A stretch of DNA of 52,866 bases from JAUVKA01 sp964465145 (GTDB lineage: Bacteria; Bacteroidota; Bacteroidia; Bacteroidales; UBA12481): positions 1-52,866 of the forward strand of contig CAYXJR010000023.1 of assembly GCA_964465145.1 (NCBI GenBank), given 5' to 3'. A program made the position numbers and the translations under genes. Shown in pieces: positions 1-8,148 of this stretch. Positions within the stretch are counted from its first letter, which is position 1, and each line of letters starts with the position of its first letter. The notes under the pieces were generated by a model. That model was not told the origin of the DNA, searched no databases, and was given only the letters and a program-made list of their open reading frames with translations.

Positions 1-708
1 GGAGGGAAGCACTTTATATATATTATGGGCCATAACCAGAATATGGGGATCGAAAGGGATGTTGACTATATGCCGCTATATGATGCAGGTGCCTGGTTTA
101 TGGAGAAAATGTTAAATACTGACCCACAGACAAGCCGTTACAAGAAACGCGAGCTTTTCAAGAATGCCATGTGGTGTGCCATCCCAATTCTTGATCCCAG
201 GTATTTTAATGAAGAAGACATCAAATATGATCCCTATGGTTTTGTAAAAAATGAACTAAAGAGCAGGCTGAGGGTGGTTGAACAGTACTGTGTGGATGTG
301 TATGGATATGCAGTGCCCGACTCGCTTTCGCTGAATAATAATAAGCCGATGTACACTTTTAATACTGCTGATATTGCTATTCTCTGCTGCCCATGGTTCA
401 CTCCACAGGATGTTCTGGATATGATTAATATTGTTCCTAATCCATATTACGGCATTTCAGGCTATACAAGGCCTGAATATGAAAATATTGTTAAGATCAT
501 AAACCTCCCCCCGGAATGCACAATATCGATTTACACTTTAAATGGAAACCTTGTCAGGAGAATCCACAAAACCGAGGGCCCCACATGGATTCCCTGGGAT
601 TTGAAAAATCAGTACGGGAAACCGGTATCCAGCGGTGTATACATAATCCATATAGATATTCCGCAGGTTGGGGAGAAGGTATTGAAGTGGATGGGCGCAA
701 TACAGTAG
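1..708 (+). CDS. C-terminal part of a large secreted protein with a FlgD/T9SS-type C-terminal domain (5' truncated)
   Basis: The reading frame is open to the first base of the window, so this is the 3' end of a longer gene and the ATG at 25 is probably internal. The last ~90 residues begin with IVPNPYYG and continue through SIYTLNGNLVRRI and GKPVSSGVYIIHI. That is the pattern of FlgD-like Ig folds and type IX secretion C-terminal signals in Bacteroidota (PNP start, 'iy.l.G.lvr', 'G..v.sGvYi.'). By family knowledge such proteins are exported through the outer membrane and either released or anchored to the cell surface. The part before it (roughly residues 1-130 of the visible piece) I do not recognise. 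The stop codon TAG at 706-708 lies inside the first unit of an octamer repeat. What the full protein does cannot be judged from this fragment. Confidence 0.75.
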   Translation, partial: GGKHFIYIMGHNQNMGIERDVDYMPLYDAGAWFMEKMLNTDPQTSRYKKRELFKNAMWCAIPILDPRYFNEEDIKYDPYGFVKNELKSRLRVVEQYCVDVYGYAVPDSLSLNNNKPMYTFNTADIAILCCPWFTPQDVLDMINIVPNPYYGISGYTRPEYENIVKIINLPPECTISIYTLNGNLVRRIHKTEGPTWIPWDLKNQYGKPVSSGVYIIHIDIPQVGEKVLKWMGAIQ

Positions 709-752
709 ATTCGTAGATCGGTGGATCGGTAGATTTGCAGATCAGTAGATTT
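705..752. repeat. Octamer tandem repeat GTAGATYN, six imperfect copies
   Basis: Six consecutive 8-base units read GTAGATTC, GTAGATCG, GTGGATCG, GTAGATTT, GCAGATCA and GTAGATTT. The stop codon of the upstream gene (706-708) is in the first unit. Seen directly; no function is known to me. Confidence 0.85.
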
Positions 753-768
753 ATCAATTCGCCATCAT

Positions 769-850
769 GGACAGGGACGAGCCCTGTCCCTACGGGATAA
801 TCCCCTGAATTCCCCTTGAATTAACAGCGAGCGAAGCGAGCGGAATTAAC
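769..850. repeat. Intergenic palindrome plus GAATTAAC direct repeats
   Basis: GGACAGGG (769-776) and CCCTGTCC (782-789) form a perfect 8-bp inverted repeat around ACGAG. On the reverse strand it reads GTAGGGACAGG, resembling the palindrome at 21203-21232. Further right, GAATTAAC occurs twice (818-825, 843-850) flanking GCGAGCGAAGCGAGCG (827-842). The hairpin has no T-run, so it is not a clear intrinsic terminator. Confidence 0.7.
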
Positions 851-855
851 CATAA

Positions 856-2967
856 TCACGAAATATCACTCCAATCTTTTTGAGTAGACGTCACCTTCTG
901 CAACTGCGTTTTGAGCAGCAGGTTGTCTTTAGTTTCCAGGGACGGATCATTTTCGAGGATCTCATCTGCAGTTCGTCTGGCGTGTTCGAGAATTTGCTGA
1001 TCCCGTGCCAGGTTGGCTATCTTCAAGTCGAAAGGAATACCACTTTGCTGGGTCCCCTCAATATCTCCGGGCCCACGAAGTTTCAGGTCAACCTCGGCGA
1101 TTTCAAAACCATCATTTGTCCTCACCATGGTTTCAATGCGGGTTTTGCCTTCTTTAGAAAGTTTAACCCCGCTCATGAGTATACAATAGGATTGGTCGGC
1201 TCCACGACCCACACGGCCCCTGAGTTGGTGTAACTGACTAAGTCCAAACCTCTCGGCACTTTCAATTACCATCACGCTGGCATTTGGTACATCTACTCCA
1301 ACTTCTATAACCGTAGTGGCAATCATGATGTTTGTTATGCCCTTCACGAATAGGGCCATAGCCTTATTTTTCTCCTCTGTTTTCATCCTCCCGTGTAATA
1401 CGGAAACAGCATATTGTGGTGGGGGGAAGGCCCTGGTAATGCTATCATGTCCATCCTCAAGGTCCTTATAATCCAAAGTCTCTGATTCCTTAATCAAGGG
1501 ATAAACAATATAGATTTGGCGTCCCTCGGAAATTTGCTTTCGCATAAAACCGAAGAGCTTAAGTCGCTTACTATCATAGTAATGTGCTGTTTGCACCGGT
1601 TTCCTCCCAGGGGGGAACTCATCGATTACTGATACATCAAGATCCCCGTAAAGGGTCATGGCCAGAGTCCGGGGAATTGGTGTGGCTGTCATTACCAGCA
1701 CATGAGGAGGATGCTCTGGATTTTTCTCCCACAAACGCGCTCTCTGAGCTACACCAAAACGATGCTGCTCATCTATGATAACTAATCCAAGCTTTGCAAA
1801 ATTTACAGTGTCTTCTATCAGGGCGTGGGTCCCGATCAGGACATGTATCTCTTCTGTTCGAAGGCTTTCATGAAGTTTTTCCCGTTTTGCTTTTCTTGTT
1901 GATCCGGTAAGAAGGTCAACTTTTATGGGCAAGCCTTCAAGCAATTTTGAAAAAGTCTGGAAATGTTGCTGGGCCAATATCTCAGTGGGGGCCATTATTG
2001 CAGACTGGTACCCATTGTCATGAGCCATTAAAATGCTTAGCAAGGCCACCAGCGTCTTTCCGCTTCCTACATCTCCCTGAAGCAAACGGTTCATCTGAGC
2101 CCCGGAGCCAACATCACGGCGAATTTCCTTAATAACACGTTTTTGGGCTTCGGTTAATTCAAAGGGGAGATTTTGAGAATAAAATGCATTAAAGGTATTT
2201 CCTATTGTTTTGAAAATAAAACCCTTTAGCCGGCCTTTTCTCAAATGTTTCTGCTTGAGAAGGTTCAATTGAATATAAAACAGCTCCTCGAATTTAAGCC
2301 TGTATCGGGCTTTCTTAAGAATCTCCTCGTTCGCAGGAAAATGGATGGCCAACAGTGATTCTTTTAATGAAGGCAGACCTAGGTTTTTGCATAGCCAGCC
2401 AGGTAAGGTCTCCGGGATACTATCATGAACTTTTTGTAAAAGAGAGTATTGTGATTTATGAATTGTTCTCGAGGTAATAAATCCATTTTTCAACTTTTCG
2501 GTAGTTGGATACGATGCCTGATATGCAAAGGGATACTTTATTTTTTCTGCTTTTTCAACCTCTTCCAATTCCGGATGGGGGATGTTAAATTTCCCGCCGT
2601 AAACAGCTGGTTTTCCATAAAGAATGTACTCTGGCCCAATTTTCAAACTCTGTCGAAGCCACTTGATTCCTTTGAACCAGACAAGCTCGATTGTACCGGT
2701 ATCATCAACAAAATGAGCAACTAATCTCTGGTGTTGACGAATCCCAACCAATTCTGCACTTTGTAACCTTCCTTTTAATTGTATGAAAACCTCATCAGTG
2801 TTAATATCCTTAATGGAGTAAAACTTTGTTCGGTCGGTGTACTTAAACGGAAAATGGTATAACAGATCTCTGAATGAATGAATATCCAACTCCTTAGCCA
2901 GCAGCTCAGCCCTTTTCGGGCCAACCCCGGGTAGAAATTTTATTTCTGAATCAAGGAGTTCTTTCAT
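856..2967 (-). CDS. recG: ATP-dependent DNA helicase RecG
   Basis: RecG is a superfamily 2 DNA translocase that remodels stalled replication forks and Holliday junctions in the cytoplasm. The 703 residues match the usual RecG length. An N-terminal helix-hairpin-helix-like stretch (LPGVGPKRAELL, ~12-23) precedes the OB/wedge domain (~60-150). The helicase core has Walker A GDVGSGKT (298-305), the DEQH box (399-402) and a RecG-type C-terminal motor with LHQLRGRVGRG. The start MKELLDSEIKFLPGVG fits family starts. The gene has no obvious operon partner: a repeat array lies directly upstream of its start and the neighbour there is divergent. Nothing looks broken. Confidence 0.97.
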   Translation of the reverse strand: MKELLDSEIKFLPGVGPKRAELLAKELDIHSFRDLLYHFPFKYTDRTKFYSIKDINTDEVFIQLKGRLQSAELVGIRQHQRLVAHFVDDTGTIELVWFKGIKWLRQSLKIGPEYILYGKPAVYGGKFNIPHPELEEVEKAEKIKYPFAYQASYPTTEKLKNGFITSRTIHKSQYSLLQKVHDSIPETLPGWLCKNLGLPSLKESLLAIHFPANEEILKKARYRLKFEELFYIQLNLLKQKHLRKGRLKGFIFKTIGNTFNAFYSQNLPFELTEAQKRVIKEIRRDVGSGAQMNRLLQGDVGSGKTLVALLSILMAHDNGYQSAIMAPTEILAQQHFQTFSKLLEGLPIKVDLLTGSTRKAKREKLHESLRTEEIHVLIGTHALIEDTVNFAKLGLVIIDEQHRFGVAQRARLWEKNPEHPPHVLVMTATPIPRTLAMTLYGDLDVSVIDEFPPGRKPVQTAHYYDSKRLKLFGFMRKQISEGRQIYIVYPLIKESETLDYKDLEDGHDSITRAFPPPQYAVSVLHGRMKTEEKNKAMALFVKGITNIMIATTVIEVGVDVPNASVMVIESAERFGLSQLHQLRGRVGRGADQSYCILMSGVKLSKEGKTRIETMVRTNDGFEIAEVDLKLRGPGDIEGTQQSGIPFDLKIANLARDQQILEHARRTADEILENDPSLETKDNLLLKTQLQKVTSTQKDWSDIS

Positions 2968-2971
2968 AGTC

Positions 2972-3066
2972 GGTTGCAGGTTGCAGGTTACAGCTTACAC
3001 GTTACAAAATTAAACATATAAACATATAAACTTATGACCTTACCTGCAACCTGCAACCTGCAACCT
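2972..3066. repeat. Heptamer repeats GGTTGCA / TGCAACC in inverted orientation
   Basis: Between recG and the divergent ABC ATPase gene, GGTTGCAGGTTGCAGGT lies at 2972-2988. Its reverse complement, ACCTGCAACCTGCAACC, lies at 3042-3058, with a third heptamer to 3066. The arms form a 17-bp inverted repeat separated by ~53 AT-rich bases that contain the direct repeat ACATATAA. Seen directly; function unknown. Confidence 0.85.
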
Positions 3067-3121
3067 CTGTTAAATTTTGTTAATAATTCCAATACCCTGG
3101 AGCTAATTAACTTTATGCCGG

Positions 3122-3129
3122 TATTTTTG
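3122..3129 (+). promoter_or_regulatory. Candidate -7 element for the ABC ATPase gene
   Basis: TATTTTTG fits the Bacteroidota -7 consensus TAnnTTTG and lies 19 bases before the start codon. There is no TTG at the -33 distance, so this is a weak call. Confidence 0.3.
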
Positions 3130-3148
3130 TATAAAATTTAATGAATAG

Positions 3149-3841
3149 ATGGAAACGGTCATCAGTATAAGAGGTTTGGTAAAAAATTATTATGTGGGTA
3201 CCCAGGTGGTGCGGGCTCTGAGAGGAGTTGACATTGAAATTAAGAAGGGAGAGTATGTGGCCATCATGGGTCCTTCCGGTTCCGGAAAATCCACATTGAT
3301 GAACATTATCGGGGCATTGGACACTCCTACAGCAGGTGATTATTTTCTGAATGGAACCAACGTAAGTCATCTCGTTGATGAACAGTTGGCAAGGATCCGG
3401 AACAAAGAAATCGGATTTGTATTTCAAACCTTTAATTTGTTGCAAAGGTATACGGCTCTTGAAAATGTTACCCTGCCTCTCGTTTATGCCGGTATTCCCA
3501 GGCATGAAAGACAGGATAGAGCCTTGGAAGTGTTGAATAATGTTGGTTTGAATGACCGTGTAACACATAAACCTAATGAGCTATCTGGTGGACAGCGCCA
3601 ACGTGTAGCTGTTGCCCGAGCCCTTGTTAATCATCCTTCCATAATTCTTGCGGACGAACCTACTGGTAACCTCGACAGTAAAACATCTGATGATATCATG
3701 CGATTAATTGCAGATATTCATGATCAGGGTAATACGATTATTGTGGTCACCCATGAGAATGACATTGCTCAAAAAGCTGAGAGGATTATTCGCTTATGGG
3801 ATGGAGAAGTCGAGTCTGACCAATTAAATCAGAAGGACTAA
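3149..3841 (+). CDS. LolD/MacB-type ABC transporter ATP-binding protein
   Basis: This is a 230-residue nucleotide-binding subunit of the MacB/LolD/FtsE-like group, which powers mechanotransmission-type ABC transporters for export of peptides or lipoproteins or for envelope remodelling at the inner membrane. Visible motifs are Walker A GPSGSGKST (41-49), the Q-loop in GFVFQTFNLLQRYTALENV, signature LSGGQ (145-149) followed by RQRVAVARAL, Walker B with ILADEPTGNLDS, and the switch histidine in IIVVTHE. The 'TFNLL..yTalENV.lPL.YaG' segment is typical of the MacB group. No permease gene lies next to it, so its partner must be encoded elsewhere. The substrate cannot be deduced. Confidence 0.92.
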   Translation: METVISIRGLVKNYYVGTQVVRALRGVDIEIKKGEYVAIMGPSGSGKSTLMNIIGALDTPTAGDYFLNGTNVSHLVDEQLARIRNKEIGFVFQTFNLLQRYTALENVTLPLVYAGIPRHERQDRALEVLNNVGLNDRVTHKPNELSGGQRQRVAVARALVNHPSIILADEPTGNLDSKTSDDIMRLIADIHDQGNTIIVVTHENDIAQKAERIIRLWDGEVESDQLNQKD

Positions 3842-3950
3842 AACGCCTCAACTTCCATACAACCAGGGTCGGAATGAAATTTCCATAAATTTAAAGTAAC
3901 TGATTATCAATAAGTAAGAAAGGTTTTATAACTTTTTTATTTTACTGTTG

Positions 3951-3958
3951 TAATTTTG
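3951..3958 (+). promoter_or_regulatory. Candidate -7 element for the DUF2795 gene
   Basis: TAATTTTG matches TAnnTTTG, 50 bases before the start codon, in an AT-rich 167-base intergenic region. The -33 side is T-rich without a clear TTG. Confidence 0.4.
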
Positions 3959-4008
3959 GTTAAAATCAGTATATTCGCGGAAATTAAAAAGTAAAAATCC
4001 AGCCGGAT

Positions 4009-4230
4009 ATGTATTGGACACTAGAATTAGCTTCAAAATTAGAAGATGCTCCCTGGCCAGCCACTAAGGATGAATTGATCGACTTTGCTATCAGATCTGG
4101 TGCGCCACTGGAAGTTATCGAAAATCTCCAGGAGATTGAAGATGAAGGGGAAGTATATGAAAGCATTGAAGACATCTGGCCTGATTACCCCAGCAAGGAT
4201 GATTTTTTCTTTAATGAAGATGAATATTGA
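4009..4230 (+). CDS. DUF2795 family small acidic protein
   Basis: This is a 73-residue, very acidic protein beginning MYWTLELASKLEDAPWPATK. The WPATKDELIDFAIRSGAP segment, with leucine- and glutamate-rich helices after it, is the DUF2795 pattern I know from Bacteroidota, where such proteins are short and conserved. The C-terminal tail (IWPDYPSKDDFFFNEDEY) is acidic and aromatic. The biochemical role is unknown. It has its own candidate promoter (TAATTTTG at 3951) and an intrinsic terminator directly behind it, so it is probably a single-gene transcript. It converges with the OstA-like gene, and the two genes share the terminator sequence. Confidence 0.85.
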   Translation: MYWTLELASKLEDAPWPATKDELIDFAIRSGAPLEVIENLQEIEDEGEVYESIEDIWPDYPSKDDFFFNEDEY

Positions 4231-4240
4231 TTGATTAATC

Positions 4241-5794
4241 TCAAGCACCTTCCGGTGCTTTTTTTTCTTTATCCCAGATATAAATATCGTCCTTATTTAG
4301 GGGTCTTAAGATTGAACGCCAGGAGAATCCTTCAAGAAATAGCTCTGAAGCTTTGATTTGATTCATTGGGGTTAATGTAGGATCTGGATCTGTAATAAAT
4401 TTTACTCTGTCGATTTTACCATTTTTAAACAGGATTTGGGTATCACTGCTGACAGCCTTGTTCAAGCCTATTCGTCCTTTATCATCTTCAGGGTAAAATA
4501 ATCCCTCACTATTACCTGATACATCAACCCTGGCCAACTTATTATCAGAAAAGAAACCTGTAATTGTTTTTCCCTTGATCTGGTTAAAGTGAATGCTATC
4601 TAACTCTATGATTAGCAGTCCAATGCCAGTCATTTTAATATAATCAATCCCCTTATCACCCAGTTTAATACTAATTCCGGTAGAATTTAGCTGGCTTTTT
4701 TCCTGCCATAATACAGGTTCATGATAAAGAAAGATCACCGAATCCTCAACCAGATAATTCAAGGAGTCGCATCGGCCCTGAATATCATTACGATAAAATT
4801 GGACATGATGATAGGCCAGGATCCGTCTGGAATCAATAGAGTCCTCTATGTAGGAATACAGAGTGTCAGCATGTAAAAAAAGCGAGTCTGGTTCCTCAGC
4901 CATAATAAAGAGAGTATTCTCTGTTACTATCAACTTCTGCTCTTTCTCATTATAAAAGAGCTTTTCTCCTTTTATAATGCTATTCTGAATTGTGTCCCTG
5001 GCTGTAACATTCCCAAAGGCCTCACTGATTTCCCTGTCACGATCGTACCATAAGCTGTCTCCTGACAGCACTTGCTCTCCGGATTGAAAAACAGCATTTT
5101 GATTGAAACTTGACAAATTGCGTTGAGAATCGTACCATCCGTTTTCACAATATATATAGTTTGTGTCGCCGAATATTTGAGTTGGGCCAAGAAAATAAAT
5201 GATTTTATTCCTGGAATCGTATCTTAGAGTATCTGTTGAAAGGGTATTGTCTTCATTAGACATAAAGACATTGTTTTTGAAGTGGTATAACTCCTTGTCG
5301 GCATAGTAATAACCCCAGCCACTCTCGAGAATATTTAAACTATCAATAATCTGCCCGCCGTCATAATACCAGGCTACCTCATTATTCATATCATAATCAA
5401 GGTGATCAGTATATAAGGTACTTGATTCGTGTTCCATTACTACCTGACCTTCCAGATTAGCCATCCGGGTGGAACCATTATAATTCAGCCGATTCCCAAA
5501 AAGATCCAGAGTGTCGCTTTTAATTATATGAACGCGGCTGAAGCCTCTGAATTGATTGGTTTCCTGGTTAAGGTAGGCACTATCACAAGTCAGAAAAATA
5601 TCTTTATGCCTCATCCTTACATTTCCTATAAGTCTAAAGATATTGTTCCCCAGCGTTTGATCAAATTCGGTGAAGTCGGCCTCAAAATCAACAATCCGGG
5701 ATTCCTGACCCTGGGATATCAGGGGGAAAGCCAGGGTAATTATCAGAAATATCGTTTTGACATTAAGCCAGTAATTCATGGATGATATCTTCAA
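4241..5794 (-). CDS. OstA/LptA-like lipopolysaccharide-transport family protein
   Basis: This is a 517-residue secreted protein with repeated beta-jellyroll strands of the OstA type (segments such as RLIGNVRMRHKDIFLTCDSAYLNQE and 'GDSLWYDRDREISEAFGNV'). The family (LptA, and the N-domain of LptD) shields lipid A while LPS crosses the periplasm. In Bacteroidota such OstA-like proteins occur in envelope-biogenesis clusters. A signal peptide is visible (LNVKTIFLIITLAFPLISQGQ). Translation may start at 5794 or at the internal Met at 5779. Both lie within the last codons of moxR (32- or 17-base overlap), which suggests translational coupling. The gene ends the guaB-surA-moxR block, consistent with a role in outer-membrane assembly. 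It is longer than E. coli LptA (185 aa) and lacks the LptD barrel. Confidence 0.85.
   Translation of the reverse strand: MKISSMNYWLNVKTIFLIITLAFPLISQGQESRIVDFEADFTEFDQTLGNNIFRLIGNVRMRHKDIFLTCDSAYLNQETNQFRGFSRVHIIKSDTLDLFGNRLNYNGSTRMANLEGQVVMEHESSTLYTDHLDYDMNNEVAWYYDGGQIIDSLNILESGWGYYYADKELYHFKNNVFMSNEDNTLSTDTLRYDSRNKIIYFLGPTQIFGDTNYIYCENGWYDSQRNLSSFNQNAVFQSGEQVLSGDSLWYDRDREISEAFGNVTARDTIQNSIIKGEKLFYNEKEQKLIVTENTLFIMAEEPDSLFLHADTLYSYIEDSIDSRRILAYHHVQFYRNDIQGRCDSLNYLVEDSVIFLYHEPVLWQEKSQLNSTGISIKLGDKGIDYIKMTGIGLLIIELDSIHFNQIKGKTITGFFSDNKLARVDVSGNSEGLFYPEDDKGRIGLNKAVSSDTQILFKNGKIDRVKFITDPDPTLTPMNQIKASELFLEGFSWRSILRPLNKDDIYIWDKEKKAPEGA
4243..4266 (+). terminator. Rho-independent terminator of the DUF2795 gene
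   Basis: AAGCACC (4243-4249), loop TTCC, GGTGCTT (4254-4260), then an unbroken T-run to 4266. The hairpin lies inside the last codons of the convergent OstA-like gene, where it encodes part of the tail KEKKAPEGA. Confidence 0.85.
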
Positions 5795-6728
5795 CTGAAA
5801 TGCCTTCGGCCTCAGCTTTATAATTCTTTACAATACGATGCCTGAGGATGGCAGGTGCAATTGCCTGAACATCTTCAATGTCAGGAGAATATTTGCCATT
5901 TAATACGGCATGGGTTTTGGCTCCAAGGATTAAGTATTGTGAGGCTCTCGGCCCAGCTCCCCATACCAGATATTTGTCGGCGACTGAAGCTGAATTTTCC
6001 AGCTTAGGGCGAGATTTTGCTGATAGGTTGACGGCATATTCCAATATATTCTGGTTCACTGGAACCTGGCGGATAAGCTGTTGGTAGAACAAAATATCCT
6101 CTTTGGATATTACAGGATCCAGGCTGGTTTTATGATCGGCCGTTGTGCGTTTTACAATATCGATTTCTTCAACTATAGAAGGGTAATCCACCCTGATATT
6201 GAACATAAACCTGTCCAGCTGGGCTTCAGGTAGGGGATAGGTCCCTTCCAATTCAATAGGATTTTGAGTAGCCAGGACAAAGAAGGGATTATCAAGTTTA
6301 TGTTGCACTCCTGCTGCTGTAACAGTTCGTTCCTGCATAGCTTCTAACAAAGCAGCCTGGGTTTTCGGCGGGGTACGGTTAATCTCGTCTGCTAAAACGA
6401 TATTGGCAAAAAGGGGGCCTTTAATAAATTTGAAATTTTTATTGGAATCAAATATTTCTGTACCAATAATATCCGATGGCATTAAATCTGGTGTGAACTG
6501 GATTCGCTTGTATTCCAACCCCAGAATTTGTGCGATGGTATTAACCAATAAAGTTTTAGCTAAACCTGGTACACCTACCAACAAACCATGTCCACTTGAT
6601 AAAATGGCAATGATTACCTCCCTGATAACCTCATCCTGGCCCACAATCACCTTCTGAATTTCAGTGAAGAATTTACCATAAGCAACCCGCAAGGCATCAA
6701 CCGCTTCTTTATTGTTAGTGTAATTCAT
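5763..6728 (-). CDS. MoxR family AAA+ ATPase
   Basis: This 321-residue AAA+ protein carries Walker A GVPGLAKT (52-59), Walker B in IVLADEINRTPPKTQAALLEAM (~107-128), and sensor 1 in FFVLATQNPIELEGTYPLPEA, all classic for MoxR. The family acts as a cytoplasmic chaperone that inserts metals or matures protein complexes, usually together with VWA-domain partners. No VWA, DUF58 or BatA-type gene is adjacent here. Instead it sits between a SurA-like gene and an OstA-like gene, with a 16-base gap to the former and overlap with the latter. Its place in an envelope operon hints at a role there, but that is inference from position only. Confidence 0.95.
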   Translation of the reverse strand: MNYTNNKEAVDALRVAYGKFFTEIQKVIVGQDEVIREVIIAILSSGHGLLVGVPGLAKTLLVNTIAQILGLEYKRIQFTPDLMPSDIIGTEIFDSNKNFKFIKGPLFANIVLADEINRTPPKTQAALLEAMQERTVTAAGVQHKLDNPFFVLATQNPIELEGTYPLPEAQLDRFMFNIRVDYPSIVEEIDIVKRTTADHKTSLDPVISKEDILFYQQLIRQVPVNQNILEYAVNLSAKSRPKLENSASVADKYLVWGAGPRASQYLILGAKTHAVLNGKYSPDIEDVQAIAPAILRHRIVKNYKAEAEGISVEDIIHELLA

Positions 6729-6744
6729 AATTCACAATTCATAA

Positions 6745-8148
6745 TTATTTGACCCAACCGGGGAGTCTGAACTCGCAACCCTGGTAATCTTTGTTAATTT
6801 TGATGAAGGTGTTTTTTTGTTTATCCACAAGCCAATCATTAAGTGCTTCTGCTTGTTTGTTTTGTAAAGTTAACTGCTGTATGTACTGATAATCTGTTTT
6901 TATATCGGCCTGATGGGCGTTAAGTCTGGATTTGATTGAGATAATTTTGTAAACTGTATTCATATTATCGTCTTTGGATTCAAAGGGGTCTGAAATTTCA
7001 CCCACTTTAAGTTTATTGATTTCAACCAACATTTCAGGAGGGATTTCCTTGGGTTCAAATTTTGTAGTCCCATTATTTATATTGATCATCAGCCCTCCAT
7101 TGGCAAAGGTCTTTTCATCAGCGGAATTCTGAAGAGCTGATTTATTAAAATCAGACTCACCAGCGCGAATAGATTTGGCAATAGAGTCAAGCTTCATTCT
7201 TGTTTGTCTTTTTGATTCTTCCGACTCTTTGGGCCTTAACAGTATATGCCTGGCATTGATCGATTCACCTTTTCTATCGATTACCTGTATCAAGTGATAA
7301 CCGTATTCTGTTTTCACCACTCGTGAGGTTTCGTCTCCCCTCAAATTAAAAGCTACAGCAGTAAATTCGGGAACCAGGTCGGCCCGACTGAAATATCCCA
7401 TTTCTCCTCCCTGTGATCGTGAGGCGGGGTCATCGCTGTAAAGGATCGCCAGGGTGGCCATGGATTTACCAGCAAGGATTTGTTCCCTGTAAGTGTTCAG
7501 TTGATCAATCACCCGCTGTTTCTCTTCCTCGGAGACCTTAGGTTTAAGAACTATCTGCCTGATTTCCAGCTGTTCCGGAATGCGAGGGGCTTCATCTCTG
7601 GGGATCTTTTTATAGAACTTCTGAACCTCAGAGGGGGTAACCTTTACGTCGGATGTGAGATTTTTTTTCATCTCATCAGTAAGAAGCTGCTCTTTCACAT
7701 CAGGGAAAAAGTCCTGTTTGATTTCCGGCATGGATTTCTTAAAATATTCCTCAATCGCTTCTTGCGAACCAGCCTTCAGAATGAAATAATCCAATCGCCG
7801 TTGTAGGGCTACTTCAACCTGTTTATCGGTTACCTCAATACTATCCAATTCCGACTGATCAAGCAATAACTTACTCGCCATAATGTCTTCAAGAATAGAA
7901 CATTTTTCATCCCCTGGCAGTTGAACACCCGCTGCCTGGTTTTGTATATAAGTATTTTCAACATCCGACTGAAGAATTGGATGGGATCCCACAACAGCAA
8001 GGATTCGGTCAATAATAATAGTGTCATTTTGTCCTACAGTTTGTGCTGTAGAATTGGTAACAATTATGTTGAGGAAAATAAAACTAAATATAAAGTTGTA
8101 TATCCGGTGGTTATTTAACATCGGTCTGGGCTTCATTTGCTTATTCAT
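6745..8148 (-). CDS. Periplasmic peptidyl-prolyl isomerase / chaperone, SurA-like
   Basis: About 467 residues if translation begins at the ATG at 8146-8148. The frame is open to 8268, but that would overlap the upstream gene by 128 bases and give no proper signal peptide. The chosen start overlaps the upstream stop by 8 bases and yields a good leader (HRIYNFIFSFIFLNIIVTNSTAQ). Features are a SurA N-domain (IIDRILAVVGSHPILQSDVE) and a well-preserved parvulin domain ending GGEMGYFSRADLVPEF...TEYGYHLIQVID. A second, weaker parvulin-like segment follows (ARHILLRPKESEES...), then a C-terminal helix. SurA proteins hold unfolded outer-membrane proteins in the periplasm and pass them to BAM. It is part of the coupled envelope operon. 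Confidence 0.92.
   Translation of the reverse strand: MNKQMKPRPMLNNHRIYNFIFSFIFLNIIVTNSTAQTVGQNDTIIIDRILAVVGSHPILQSDVENTYIQNQAAGVQLPGDEKCSILEDIMASKLLLDQSELDSIEVTDKQVEVALQRRLDYFILKAGSQEAIEEYFKKSMPEIKQDFFPDVKEQLLTDEMKKNLTSDVKVTPSEVQKFYKKIPRDEAPRIPEQLEIRQIVLKPKVSEEEKQRVIDQLNTYREQILAGKSMATLAILYSDDPASRSQGGEMGYFSRADLVPEFTAVAFNLRGDETSRVVKTEYGYHLIQVIDRKGESINARHILLRPKESEESKRQTRMKLDSIAKSIRAGESDFNKSALQNSADEKTFANGGLMININNGTTKFEPKEIPPEMLVEINKLKVGEISDPFESKDDNMNTVYKIISIKSRLNAHQADIKTDYQYIQQLTLQNKQAEALNDWLVDKQKNTFIKINKDYQGCEFRLPGWVK

Noticed and set aside
705..752. Operator sites for a regulator
   Set aside because: Octamers are in one orientation, imperfect, and lie behind convergent gene ends rather than at a promoter; a repeat array is the simpler reading.
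3113..3568. 151-codon minus-strand frame over the ABC ATPase gene
   Set aside because: It covers the Walker A region of a well-preserved ATPase in antisense; no independent support.
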